Shown: positions 11,845-23,526, numbered from the stretch's first letter. The stretch: DNA of 64,000 nucleotides from Cladopsammia gracilis (GCA_022457155.1 JAJGOT010001121.1:1-64000), one strand, 5' to 3'. Numbers and translations: made by a program. Notes: generated by a model not told the origin, from the sequence alone.

Positions 11845-12200
11845 TATTGATTGGTCAACAAATTGATGCAAAAGAGAGTGACAATATTGTTATGTTATTT
11901 GCAGCAAACCCTGAACTTGTATGTAAACTTTCAAAAACCTGTGACAAATGATTCCATAAATTTGTATTACGCAGCATCATTGAACAAAGCGAAAGGCGCT
12001 ACATTGTTTAAATTAACCAGTCAGCAGAGGTCAACGCCAAGTCTCCAGCCATTCAAAAGGAATATTAGAAAACAGGACTGAGAGAGCATAATTAAAAAAC
12101 AGTATTGTTAATGTTTAGGTGTGATTCCGCAATCAAAAACGTTTATCAGAAAATAATTACTCAGATTTTTTTTGTGGTATAAATGTTAATTTTCATAATG
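11845..12200 (+). pseudogene. Decayed third TRAF MATH fragment
   Basis: Just downstream of the intact exon, LIGQQIDA (about 11849) parallels the LIDQQ-DA motif of the intact copies, and KPVTND (about 11935) parallels their KPVTN. These are in different frames and interrupted by stops. The following non-coding stretch (GTGATTCC... ACTCAGATTTTTTTTGTG, about 12120-12175) also resembles the 3' flank of the intact exon. I read it as the remnant of a tandem duplicate. An AATAAA occurs near 12234. Confidence 0.45.
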
Positions 12201-12472
12201 ACTCTGAAATTATGTCATTAATGCATGATTCAATAAAATATGTTCAGTCATGCTTTTTAAAAAAAAAAACTCTTCGAAGTCTCCTCATTTATTTTGATCT
12301 TAAATTCCAATAAGAAATGTGTTTTTACTCGGGTGAAATGTTTAATTTTTCACGTGACTAACTGGTGGACATTAAGTTCTGGAAGACGAGCCATACTGTA
12401 CAGTTAATTGTTCATTAGAGTGCACCATTATTTGCAGTCTTTATGCAGTCTAAATAGTCTTCCATGAACGAC

Positions 12473-12740
12473 CGCCCAAAATGCAAAGCCAAGGTGGTCG
12501 CTTATGGGAGGTGATCGCTTACAAGAGGTCAGACCACAGGGAGACCAACCAAAATGCAAAGTCAAGGTGGTCGCTTATGGGAGCTGATCGCTTACAAGAG
12601 GTCAGACCACAGGGAGACCAACCAAAATGCAAAGTCAAGGTGGTCGCTTATGGGAGCTGATCGCTTACAAGAGGTCAGACCACAGGGAGACCAACCAAAG
12701 TGCAAAGTCAAGGTAGTCGCTTACGCGAGGTGGTCGCTTA
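12473..12740. repeat. 73-bp tandem repeat, about 3.5 copies
   Basis: The word AAAATGCAAAG recurs at exact 73-bp steps (ATG at 12481, 12554, 12627, then GTG at 12700). Each unit carries GTGGTCGCTTA and GGTCAGACCACAGGGAGACC. Related GTGGTCGCTT words continue loosely at 13373-13470 beyond the inserted elements. Copies are nearly identical, so the expansion looks recent. Confidence 0.85.
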
Positions 12741-13019
12741 AGGCCCGTTTACACAGGCGATTTTTGATGCGATTTTTGTCGCGCTCTCCAATTGCAACTT
12801 TTGTCGCAAGTGTAAACTAGCGGCAATTTCCTTTGCGAATCGTGTGTGACATTTGCTGTGATTTCCCCAAAATCGCCGCCAAGTTGCATCAGGTTTCGAA
12901 CATCTTCGAAACCTCTGTGACATCGCGCGACAAATCGCGCCCAAATCGCACTGAAATCGCCGCTAGTTTACACACGCGATTTGAAGATGCAACTTGCGCG
13001 CGACAAAAATTGCACAAAA
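12741..13019. mobile_element. GTTTACAC..GCGATTT MITE, right end lost
   Basis: Starts with AGGCCCGTTTACACAGGCGA and contains many inverted GCGATTT/AAATCGC words, including TAAACTAGCGGC against GCCGCTAGTTTA. The expected inverted terminus is missing. The sequence runs straight into the hAT-like copy at 13020, so that insertion or a deletion removed it. Confidence 0.5.
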
Positions 13020-13353
13020 CAACAAAGTTTTGTACGGGATGCTCCGCCCCGAGATACCCCTTTCATATACCTTTCATTGAAAATTCTACCCATTTCATAT
13101 ACCTTTCATTGAAAAGTGGTATCCCTTTCATATAGCCTTTACGTGCATCTGTTTGATATATTTTGAAAGGTCCTTTTTATAATACTTAAGCGGCAGTTTT
13201 CCTTACCCTTTTGTATACTTCAACTCGTATTTTCCCTACCCTTTCCTATACTTCGTGAAATCCCTACCCGTTCAATACCTCCAGCCTCAAAAAGGTACCC
13301 CTTTCGGGCGGAGCATCCCCAGTATAGCCCAGTTTAGGGAGTACCCCCCCCCC
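13020..13353 (-). mobile_element. hAT-like MITE copy, inverted relative to 4140-4567
   Basis: From CAACAAAGTTTTGTAC to GGGAGTACCCCC this is the diverged reverse complement of the 4140-4567 element, including GGATGCTCCGCCC at both ends and the CCCTTTCATATACC theme. The outer C-run at one end is missing, so the copy is truncated. Confidence 0.7.
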
Positions 13354-14756
13354 TCCCATCTCCCGGGCACGAGAGGTGGTTTCTTACGAGAGGTTTGGAC
13401 TATAATTATTTGACTAGAAAAAATTTCGAATTCTGGAGAAGTGGTCGCTTGTTTGGGAGACGTGGTTGCTTAGGAGAGACGGTCGAACATGGAGGGGTTC
13501 CACTGCAGTTGAAAAACGTTCGCTCTTAAAATGCAGTTAGATGTACGTGTTTTTCGCGCACTCGTGTATGATGTGGTTGTCAAATAAATGTTTATTTATG
13601 TTTATCGTTTAGCTATCACAATGTTAGATAACAATTCAAATTTATTGTACTTCTTGTATCGAGACTGAATCCAAAAGAAAATTTAAAAAAATGCTAGAAA
13701 AACTGAGTGAGCGTAGCAACATCAAATTACACCAACCCACTTCTTCTTCCCCGCAAAAGCTGTGAAGTTGAAAAAATGAGGCTACCCGCGAAAAGATGGG
13801 ATGGAGAGTCAGGAGAGAAGATGGCCCTTTGGCGCTTCATATTTTGTTCTCTCTTTCTCCGCTAAAGCGTTACCAATAGGACAAGAGAACAGAAATAAAG
13901 TCTCTGCGGTGGAACATCAGTATGTTTGACACCAGAAGCTTATCGCGTAGAACTCTGTTATGAGCTTCTGTTTAGTCATCGCTATATGTCGCATATGACG
14001 TATTAGCACTATAAACTTTATACCAAGCTGTAAACTTCACAACTCCTTGAATAAAAGTCGCCAAAATTAATCCTTCCAAGTAATCCTATATTGAATTGAA
14101 GCATCCAACAAATAATGAAGTAACAAGAAAGTGCTTTAACTGGATGAAATCCTGGTTGTTGTAGAGTTTGGGTATTCCATGTTTTAACTGTTCGCGTCTG
14201 AGTGAGTGAGTTTTCAAACATTTCGTACTCTCGAAGAGTTATTCCGCAAGGAAGGGCGACAAGAAAAACCTCTGATTACATCCCTATTCTATCCCCCCTC
14301 CCCCGTCTTTCATAACTCTGCCTCGTGCCTCGTGTAGCCTGCAGAGCAGCCGCTTGTCTGGTGCGCGAGCGCGGAGCACGAGGCACGCGAGGAAGAGAGC
14401 GTGTCTCTTTTGATTAGTCCTTCGCGTTCCCCGCGCTCCGCAGGTTCACCGCCCTTTGATCTTGGTTTCTCAGAAAGATAACAACGCGTGACTCGAGATT
14501 GAGTGACAGAAAAAAGAAATCAAGCTGTCACATGACTGACCCTTACTGATCGCGTGATTAAATTCATTTCCTCCACCCATGACGCTAGAGCTGTTGTACT
14601 GGCTTTATAGGCTTTAGTTGTCTTTGCGTCGACGAAGGAGACGCTTCCTAATCTTGTCGGCTAGGCGGAACGAATCGAGAAAAGTGTCGGTACCAAATCT
14701 GCGCCATCTTGAAACGTCACAATAGTATCCAGCATTCCCAGCTCGTGGAAATCAGG
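13354..14756. other. Intergenic DNA, no gene supported
   Basis: Nothing coding is recognisable. A GC-rich patch at about 14320-14450 has short inverted CCTCGTGCCTCGTG / CACGAGGCACGCGAGG words. Confidence 0.4.
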
Positions 14757-14774
14757 TCAATCAGGCATCATCCT

Positions 14775-15600
14775 GGGGAGCAGGGGCTGTGAATAATCTA
14801 TTTGTCTTGATTTAGTTTCGGATATTTTCCCGATTTTGGAATCGTACGGCTCAATATTGCAATTCCTACTAAAAGTACGCAGTGGAAAAATTGGACGAAG
14901 GTTCTTCTCTGGATCAAGTAAGTTGTTGGGTCTCTTTGGAATCAAGCAAGAAGTTATCGGATTTTCCTCGCTACCGTTCTGCTATGTTTTGACTGTTCTA
15001 TCTTGATTTTGCTGTGGTGCTCTACCTGATTTGGGAAGCTCTCACTTAAATACCGACGTCGTTCTTCGCGATGTTCTACGGTACGATGAAATTCGCTGTA
15101 TGTCTTGAATTGTAGCAATAATTCACTGACCGGCCGCGCCAGGCGAACGCAGATTAACTTTTAACAGTGCTCGAAATTGCGCCTGTATCGGGCGCATTTG
15201 CGACTAAAGATTTCGCAGTTTTGTGACTAAATTTGTCTAGCTAATAAAGGAATTATATTCAACAATCTTGTGTCTTACTTGCAACTGGTAGTTGTAATTT
15301 TATCCGAAAAATCCTGCGAAATTCACGTTGAATGTTGCATGACTTAATCGTCGATTTCATGCTCCATTAACGCGGTGTCCAAGCAACCTCGTTCCCAGGG
15401 TCTCTCATCCTCCCGCCCCTGGAGCGAGAGAAGATGAGAGACCCTGGGAACGAGGTTGGTGTCCAAGAAGTTTATTTTCAGGCTTTCTCAGAAATTTCCC
15501 ATTTCCGGTTCCGGTATTAGTACATGCACTGAGGAGTATGATTTCAGAATCGGAGAAATAACCGAAATGAAATCAAGACAAATAGACTATTTATATGTCG
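14775..15600. repeat. Imperfect inverted repeat flanking the TRAF RING 5' region
   Basis: AATAATCTATTTGTCTTGAT (14792 onward) is inverted at 15572-15595, with about 55 bp of weaker surrounding match (TTTCGG, GATTTTGGAATC). The 75-bp MITE at 15384 lies between the arms. It may be an old non-autonomous element. No flanking duplication seen. Confidence 0.4.
15384..15458. mobile_element. 75-bp MITE with 9-bp target duplication
   Basis: Two perfect 26-bp inverted ends starting CAACCTCGTTCCCAGGG surround only 23 bp. GTGTCCAAG flanks both sides (15375-15383 and 15459-15467). Nine-base duplications are typical of Mutator-like transposons (family knowledge), so this is a minimal MULE-type MITE. Confidence 0.85.
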
Positions 15601-15807
15601 GAAAAATCTGAGACCTTTCGGAGTACACAGCACGACAGGATTTTGCCCGATCCCACGGCGGTAACGTGAATTTGTTTGATGTCGGCCCGACGTTTTTGCC
15701 TGCGTGACATATCTCGCGACATTGAAACTGAGGTACTAGATCAAGACGAGGTGCAACGGGATAAGGAGACGCACTATAATCTATGATTACTACTAGTTAT
15801 ACGAAAT

Positions 15808-16047
15808 ATGTCGGCAGCTCGAGCAGTTCCGTCGCTTGGTGGATACGATGACGAGTTTGTGAATACAGTCGAAGAAGATTTACACTGTGTAATCTGTCAG
15901 CTACCAATGAAAGAGGCCGTTGAAACTGGGAAATGTGGCCACAGATTTTGCAGACAGTGCCTTGATGAACACTTCAGAAGGTTGGCATTCCTTAGTGACA
16001 GTAAATGTTCAGAATGTAGAATTGTATTATGCACGACTGTCGTTTGA
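15808..16047 (+). CDS. TRAF-type RING finger exon
   Basis: The frame from an ATG at 15808 gives a short leader with GGYDDEFV then a C3HC4 RING pattern: CVIC, KCGHRFC, RQC and, 16 residues on, CSEC. The leader and the EDLHCVICQLP context match the N-terminus of TRAF adaptor proteins, whose RING can act as an E3 ubiquitin ligase (family knowledge). The frame stops 10 residues after the last Cys pair. Either splicing (for example ACA then GTAAAT near 16000) leads to unseen exons, or the gene is truncated. No same-strand MATH exon follows in the window. The TRAF MATH exons at 10983 (+) and 33063 (-) suggest a local family cluster. Confidence 0.7.
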   Translation: MSAARAVPSLGGYDDEFVNTVEEDLHCVICQLPMKEAVETGKCGHRFCRQCLDEHFRRLAFLSDSKCSECRIVLCTTVV

Positions 16048-16586
16048 TAGTACGTTTGCGTATTCGAGTGGGTTTTCAGTGAGTCATTCAGGGCTCGCGC
16101 GAGCGTCTTATGCGAATGGCAAAGCGGCGAGTGCGTACGAGCAAGCTTCGCTCGCCCGCTCGTAACTCGAGACATCGTCGCTCGCTTGCCCCTAGCCCTG
16201 GCTCGCTTGAAAAACTCGCGTAAAGCCAAATTTTACCAAGAAGGCTTTGCGACAGTACAAGGCGTTATGCTTGTGAACTCGCGCACCATGTCTATCCGTG
16301 AACTTTATATAATCTCCAGTATAGCTAATGCAGTGCGATCAGAAATGTGATGTAGGATTTGTAAGTCCAAGTTCTACATATATTAATCCGCTCCACGCAT
16401 TTGGCTTCTATCAAGTTTAAGGTTTGGGTATCTATTCACTCGAAACGAACTAAAGAATATGAGGATTGGAAAAAATTGAAAAAAGCGAAAGATCTAAAAA
16501 AAAAACCGTCGGAATTATTATTTAACTTTTAATAAACACATGTACAATTTATTGAACGACGCACTGTTCGTTTCTCAGAAAAGACA
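16048..16586. other. Intergenic DNA after the RING exon
   Basis: A GC-rich patch (16090-16225) is made of repeated CTCGC/GCGAG words. The rest is AT-rich with no gene seen. Confidence 0.4.
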
Positions 16587-18640
16587 ACTATGGTGGCCTA
16601 GGCAGTCCGGCACAGTTATCAATTTTGATAACCACGTTACGTCACAACATGGCGGCCATTTTGGAAATCGAAGATTTTCGTACCCTGTTCGTGTTGTTCG
16701 TTTTTTATTCGGTATTGCTCGCCTTATGAACCCATAATTCTGTTGGAGATTGGTGAAAAGGGCACTGTTCTTCAAGTGCAAGAAAGATGGCGGTCACCAC
16801 GGAATGATAGATGTGAAATTTTTGCACGAGAAGTGACAGGGCGGTTGGAATATCACGTTCAAATGAGGTAGGTTTTTCAACTTTGCCTTTAAGGTTAGGT
16901 TAGTAAAATAATTTTGTCACAGTCAAAAAAATTATGGAGCTGATCTTCAAACTATTTTCTTTCGATGCAACTGTTATTTATCCGAATGCAAACTGTAGGA
17001 AAAAAGTGCATGGGGTGGTCTTGATTCACGGTCTAATTCCGTTACTAACCGCCATTTTGTGTTTTCAACGTGGCTGTTATCTGTCTGTTTATTATTCGGG
17101 GTATCTTCGTCCCGGCGGGCCATAAATAAGACGAAGGACTTTATTGAAAGTCTAGTCGTTGTGTGCTCCGTTTAATAAGGCATGACTAGGGAAATACACT
17201 CGAATCTGTTGTTCCTTACGTCGACCGTTTTGTATTTAACCGTTTTCCAAATGCTGCCCTTGAACAATTATGACTGTTTTAACCGGCTGGTTGTGATCCT
17301 GTAGGTTTTGGTGCTTGCTCCATGTACCTGGAATTTAGATGGCATCTGATGAACATAAAAGGAAAATAGCAAACCTTTGTCGATTTTATGGGAAGACCAC
17401 CAAAAAAAGTGCTAAAGCCAAAGGTAATTTCAAGAATGAATTTAGAAGAGTTTATGGCATCGATATTGAAGAAGACAATGACTTCATACATCCACCACAT
17501 ATTTGTCAGTCATGTGTGAGACATTTTTATCGCCTAAGAGAGTCAGCTTCAAGAGGAGAACCTACTCCTGGTCTGACTAATACATGTACTTCATATTCTT
17601 GGAAGCCTCACACAGAAGGAACCTCGTGTATTTGAAACAAAAAGGTTGGAAGACCAAGTCTGACTAAGAAACAGAAACGAGTTGATGTGGCAAGTGGAAG
17701 TGATACGGCGAGTGGGGAAGAAAAAGAAGATGAGTCTGAGAAAACCTCTTGTGATATTTTTCACAACATATCAGAGAACTTGCATCTTATTGATGAGGAG
17801 TTAGCAAAAGCATTATGTCACGACGTTTGCTCTCGTTTTGGTCTTGTTTTTATTGATCCTAACGATATATTTTCATCTGTGAAGAAATTGATAGACAGCT
17901 ACTTTTGAAATTAGTTGAAACTATCTTTTCCCTCGAGAGGGAAAACATGAAAGCTGACAATTGCGACCGAAGTTACAAGAACATTTGTGATCTGTTGACA
18001 GTGACACCTGAATCTTGGCTTACGTCGCAAAATGTTGTCCTTAAAAGTGTAGTCAATGGGTTGAGTGATAGCAGTACGAAACCCGTCAAAAAAGTTATGG
18101 CTGTTGACCATATGTATGGTTTAGTGAGGCCAAACTTCATTAGGCCAATAATGTTTGGATCAAACCTTGTGATGTACTCGATTGCACGAAGCAAAATGGC
18201 TGTCAATATGTATGGGAAATTGCACCCTGCGGGGCAATACACAACCATGAAGTCATGGGTTGATGGGTTAACAATGGAAGTGCCCACCATGCCTGAAAAT
18301 GACCTATTGACGGCAATTGACAATGACCAAGTTTTAATGAAGAAGTGGACTGTGCGAAAGGACAATTGTGCCCAAATAAGCATCCTTACTAGTGTATGTT
18401 GTGCGGAGGTTGGCACCAGTGATGTTCTTTTACAAAGGGATGAGACACTTGCACCAAGGTACATTGTACATGTAATGTATTTCAAGTCGTGCAATCATGT
18501 TGTATTTTCTGCTATACCTAATTATGCATAAATTATTAATGCTGCATATTTTGGGATAATCTGAGATCAAATTTTATGACTTACATTGACATTATGACTG
18601 AAATGAGCAAGACTTAAGAAAATAGATTATCTGCGATAAC

Positions 18641-18828
18641 AATAGGCCATTTCCGAATTACCTTTTGCCTCTGTTTCAAAATGAGGCTTCGTGCGAAACC
18701 ATTCAAATGAAAATGAGTTTGATTTGCATGAAAATGAACTTGTGAGTAAAACTGATTCGCATCTGAATGGTTTCGCACGAAGACTCGTTTTGAGACAGAG
18801 GCAAAAGGTAACTCGGAAATGGCTTATT
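18641..18828. mobile_element. 188-bp palindromic MITE
   Basis: About 70 bp at each end are inverted copies, starting AATAGGCCATTTCCGAATTA (left) and AATAAGCCATTTCCGAGTTA (right, reversed), through ACCTTTTGCCTCTGT and TTCGTGCGAAACCATTCA. It lies in the large intron of the RAG1-N-like gene just upstream of the LINE. No clear target duplication. Confidence 0.7.
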
Positions 18829-18954
18829 CAATCATACAATCTGGCTTGTTCATGTTGGCAACATGACTTTTGTTCTCAAAGAAAGATTCTTAGTCAGGTC
18901 ACCAAAAGCAGGATAAAATACCTTTTCATTTTTGAAGAACAAAACAATGACTAA

Positions 18955-19968
18955 CTTACATGTACATGTACCAATTTCATAAACACAGACAGCATTAATT
19001 TACTGTCAAGCAAACAGTCTCAAGAAAACGCTCCTGATTCCAACCCTCGCAACTTGATTTCTGGCAATGGCACTACAACAACAAACACAGCAGTTTTCTT
19101 GTGCGACTCAAACGGAAAATTTCTCAATACGAAAAAAATGTTCCCTTCAACACTTACCATGCAATACTTCCAGTGTCCAAAGATTGAAAACGCAAGGACC
19201 CTGCTACAGAATGAAATCCACGATCCCCCTCAACTCATTGTTATACACACCGGAACAAATGACTTGGGAACGAGAACCTCAGCGGATGTTTTGATATCTG
19301 ATCTTACGGTTTTGATCACAGAAGCTTCCACTAAATTTCCCACCAGTAAAATTATCTACTCTACTCTACTTCCACGAGCAGACATTCCAATCCCAATCAT
19401 TACTAAAATTAATGAGCAATTAACTGTTGAATGCTCCAGGTTACCAAATGTACATCTCGTTACTCATGACAATGTTTTTGCAAAGGGTCCTGACGTCTTG
19501 CATGATAGTAAACACATCCGAAAGCGTCATATTGGATTATTTGCTGCTAATTTGGTAGAAGTGATTCGGGGTAGAATGAAACTAGCACGACTCCCCCATA
19601 ACCAAACAAGATCACCGCGTCGTCAGCAATCTGAATCAACTCCCGCAGGAAGATATGCACCCTATAACGGCGCAGTCCAGGGCATTCCCGCTGAAGTCTT
19701 TCATCAAGCACCATACCGCCAACAGTCTGAATCAACTCCTGTAGGAGGATATGCATCCTATAGCAGTGCAGTCCAGGGCGTTCCCGCTGAAGTTTTTCAT
19801 CAAGCACCATACAGCCAGCAGTCCCAACAACAAGTTAATCAGCCATCCACCTCCCGCTTGTATGGGCCTGACTCATCCAACAATTCAGCTGGTCAAAGTA
19901 AAGACACAACTGTAGAAATTCCAAAGGAACTAATATCCTTTTTAAGATTTGTAAAATCATTTATTTAG
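18955..19968 (+). CDS. LINE ORF1 protein with SGNH esterase domain (5' partial)
   Basis: The frame is open from after a stop at 18952 to TAG at 19968, with no ATG before the conserved region. An SGNH-hydrolase pattern is visible: the nucleophile region VFLCDSNGKF (about 19090), HTGTNDLG (about 19243) as the block with the catalytic-site Asn, and DSKHIRKRH (about 19500) carrying the Asp/His pair. Esterase domains are known in ORF1 of CR1/L2-clade LINEs, where they are thought to aid RNP or membrane interactions. The C-terminal part carries two 96-bp tandem repeats (QQSESTP...VFHQAPY, about 19625-19815) rich in Gln, Pro and Tyr. The coding frame is undamaged apart from the missing start. Confidence 0.75.
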   Translation, partial: LTCTCTNFINTDSINLLSSKQSQENAPDSNPRNLISGNGTTTTNTAVFLCDSNGKFLNTKKMFPSTLTMQYFQCPKIENARTLLQNEIHDPPQLIVIHTGTNDLGTRTSADVLISDLTVLITEASTKFPTSKIIYSTLLPRADIPIPIITKINEQLTVECSRLPNVHLVTHDNVFAKGPDVLHDSKHIRKRHIGLFAANLVEVIRGRMKLARLPHNQTRSPRRQQSESTPAGRYAPYNGAVQGIPAEVFHQAPYRQQSESTPVGGYASYSSAVQGVPAEVFHQAPYSQQSQQQVNQPSTSRLYGPDSSNNSAGQSKDTTVEIPKELISFLRFVKSFI

Positions 19969-20022
19969 CACTAAATTATCTACCAGAATGCGAATAGAAA
20001 ACAAATAGATAGATCTGCAAAG

Positions 20023-23000
20023 ATGACGAATTGCTTGTTTCACGCAAGAAAATTGTCTTTCCTTGCTTGGAATATAAATGGACTATCATCGAAATCCCTT
20101 GGGGCCAAATGGCAGAACATAGATTTTTTAAATATGATTAATAATTTTGATTTTATAATTCTCTCCGAGACTTGGAAATGTACGGATGTCCAAATATCAG
20201 GATATAGATCAGTGATTCAAAATGCTACTGAATCGAAAAAAGGTGGCCGTAACTCCGGCGGAATAGTTTTACTTTACAAAAATGTATTCCATGATTGGAT
20301 CTCAATTGTGAAAAAGTCCCATAATTTTGTATGGTTCAAAATAAGCAAACATTATGCCAAAACCGATAAAGACATATACACATGTGGTCTATACATTCCT
20401 CCATACAACTCGCAGTATTTTAACGATGAATTGTTTGAAGAACTTGAAAAGGACATTGAACTTTTTTCCACTCATGGATCAATACTCCTCATGGGTGACT
20501 TCAATTCTAGAACGGGGAAATATGCGGATAATATTTGTCAAGAAGGGCTGAACGTTATTCCAAATGATCGATCTGAATTCTCGTTACTCCCTACTCAGCG
20601 AAATAGTTTTGACAACGAAGTTAACAATCATGGTAAAAGGCTCCTTGATATTTGTAAAAGTGCCGATCTCAGAATCTTAAATGGCAGAGTTAGCGGCGAT
20701 TCTCTAGGGAGAGCTACCTTTCATGGGAGAAATGGTATAAGTGTTATTGATTACGCAATTTGTGATCAAGATCTATTTTTAAATGTTTCAAATTTCATAG
20801 TAAAACAGCCCACTCCTTTATCAGATCATAGTCCTATCATAACTTGGCTAAATATTAATACAGACAATTCTGGTATTCTTAAAGGATCACAAAATAATTG
20901 TTCAAGACCTGTAACAAAACAGTTTGTTTGGGAAAATGATTCTACACAGAAATTCAAAGATGTTTTGCGTTCTCCAGTTCTCCAAACACTAATACAAGAG
21001 TAAATAGACGAGGGAACACAAATTCACGATGTTAACACTTCTCTTGAAAAAGTAGAAAATATTCTTACTACAACTGCTAGACAATGTTTAAAGATTAAAA
21101 CCACAAAAAAGCATAAGCGTATCAAGTCATCATCAAACAAAAAATGGTTTGACCGGGAATGTCGATTAAAAAGACATGAATTGAGGAAAATGGCGAACCA
21201 AAAACATAGAGATCCGTTGAACCCCATTTTACGTGAGAAATACCATGTCATTTTAATGCAATACAAAAGATTATTGAACTCTAAAAAGAACGAATACTAC
21301 AATAGCAAGCTTCATAGATTGGAGGAAACTATTGAAAACTCAGATGCGACAAATTTTTGGAAATGTCTAAAATCAATGGATGACACCATTAAAGCGGAAG
21401 ATATTCCTTTAGTGTCGGAAGAAAATTGGCTGCAACACTTTCAATCTCTTCACTCTAATGAACCGCTTAATCCCACCCAGCAGATAATCCATGATGAATT
21501 AAAAGTAGAAGAAGATCGTAAACAACAATTTCGTCCGTTAGATTACTTGATTACCGAAAATGAAATACGAAAAGCTGCCCAAAAGTTAAAGAACAACAAA
21601 TCTTCTTATTCAGATAAAATTAGAAATGAAATGATCAAAGCTGGTCTCAATGACCTAATGCCTGTTTACTACAAATTGTTTAATGCAGTTCTAAGTTCAG
21701 GTACCATGCCCCAGACATGGTGTGGTGGTCTCATTACACCAATTTATAAATCAGGCGGAAGAAGCGATCCGTCAAACTACCGTGGTATCTGTGTTTCAAG
21801 CTGTCTGGGAAAACTATTTTGTTCCATTTTAAACCAAAGGCTTCTCGAATATGTTGCCTCAAAAAATATACTTCACAAATCACAGATTGGCTTCTTGCCA
21901 AATAATCGTACAGCAGACCATGTCTTTACACTTCGAACCTTGATAGACAAATACGTTCATAATCACAATGAAAAAATTTATGCTTGTTTTATAGATTTTA
22001 GAAAAGCTTTTGACTCAGTTTGGCACAATGGGCTCTTGAATAAGTTATTGCAAATTAATGTGGGAGGCTGCTTTTACAATTTAATTAAAAGCCTTTATTC
22101 CAAGTCTTCTTGTTCAATAAAAATTGGCCAAAGCCAAACACGACCCTTTCAATACGCGAGGGGTGTACGACAAGGTTGTATTTTAAGTCCACTACTTTTC
22201 AACCTTTACATTAACGATTTACCTTTTTCATTTGAAAATATCCTGTCTGATCCTTTTGTTTTACCAAACGGCACAAAATTAAATTCTCTTTTATATGCGG
22301 ACGATTTAATCATTTTATCACGTTCTAAAACAGGTCTACAAAATTGTCTTAATGCATTATCGTCATACTGCAACACGTGGATGTTAAGCATAAATCCAAA
22401 AAAAACCAAGATTATGGTTTTCCAAAAACGCCCAAGAAAATGCTCTGAATATAGATTTTATATGAATAATCAAATTATTGATGTCGTACAAGATTATACT
22501 TATTTAGGAACTAAAATTTCCTCTTCAGGAAATTTTAAAGTCTCACTTGATCATCTAAAAGAGAAAGCACTTCACGCTCTTTTCAGTCTGAGGCGACACA
22601 CAGATTTTAGTAAGCTAAATCCGTCCCTTGCCTGTAAAATTTTTGATACAATGATATCCCCAATTTTGCTCTATAATAGTGAAATTTGGGGTGGATATAC
22701 CAAATCTGATTTTAAGGCTTGGGATAGCTCACAAATTGAAAGAACGCATCTTCAGTTTTGTAAACGCTACCTTCAAGTGAGTAATAAGGCTTCTAATATT
22801 GCGTGCAGAGCTGAACTTGGTCGATTTCCTCTAAATATTGCCATTAATCTAAGAATCCTCAACTACTTGTTATACCTTCAAAATAAACCCCAAGACTCTT
22901 TTGTTAAACAATCTTTCTTAATATCATTAGATCTTCACTCGAATGGTAAAATTAGCTTTCACTCTAATCTTATGAAGATATCCGAATACTTTAATTTCAG

Positions 23001-23526
23001 AAATTTTAACCTCGATTTATTAAACACCGCTGAAGTCAAACACTGTACAAATTTAATGAAACAGAAATATATTTCTTATTGGCAACATATACTTCAGCAT
23101 TCTCAAAAACTAGAATTTTATAAGACCTTCAAGAACGAATACACCCCCTCAAATTATCTAGGCCTGGCTAGACGAGCATCTGATAGGAGGACATTAACTA
23201 AATTACGTATAAGTAATCATAAACTTATGATCGAACTGGGCAGATACAACAAAATTCCAAGAGACAAAAGGTTTTGCCCAGTTTGTGGTTCAAATGAAAT
23301 CGAAGACGAAATCCATTTTCTTTTCTATTGCTCAAAATACGCAACAATAAGAGATAATTTTTACAATAAAATACAGTCTTTTATACCAAATATTAGCCAT
23401 TTACCTGTAACTGAATTGATCATAGAATTAATGAATTCTTCCATTTACTTTCTAAATATGCAATTAATTAAATTTATTTCATCTTGTTTTGATTCTCGAG
23501 ATAAAATTGTCACCAATGTAATTTAA
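20023..23526 (+). pseudogene. LINE ORF2: APE endonuclease plus reverse transcriptase, one internal stop
   Basis: From ATG 20023 the frame runs 1167 codons to TAA at 23526 with a single in-frame TAA at 21001-21003, consistent with one CAA-to-TAA change. The endonuclease has AWNINGL, ILSETW, MGDFNSRTG, VIDYAICD and SDHSPI. RT motifs follow: GGLITPIYKSG, CFIDFRKAFDSVWH, GVRQGCILSP and LLYADDLIIL with the catalytic Asp pair. A C-terminal CPVCGS...HFLFYC zinc motif lies near 23275. The product nicks target DNA and primes reverse transcription there (family knowledge). Base composition is not unusual. Apart from the stop, no damage is visible, so the insertion is young. Confidence 0.85.

Noticed and set aside
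16603..16620. CACAGTT inside the RAG1-N-like element's TIR resembles a recombination-signal heptamer (CACAGTG), and the ACTATGG end resembles Transib-type ends
   Set aside because: The heptamer-like word is internal, has no nonamer, and no 5-bp GC-rich target duplication is visible. The gene lacks any RAG1 core motif.
17973..18494. 173-codon minus-strand frame
   Set aside because: Antisense shadow of the better supported plus-strand RAG1-N-like gene.
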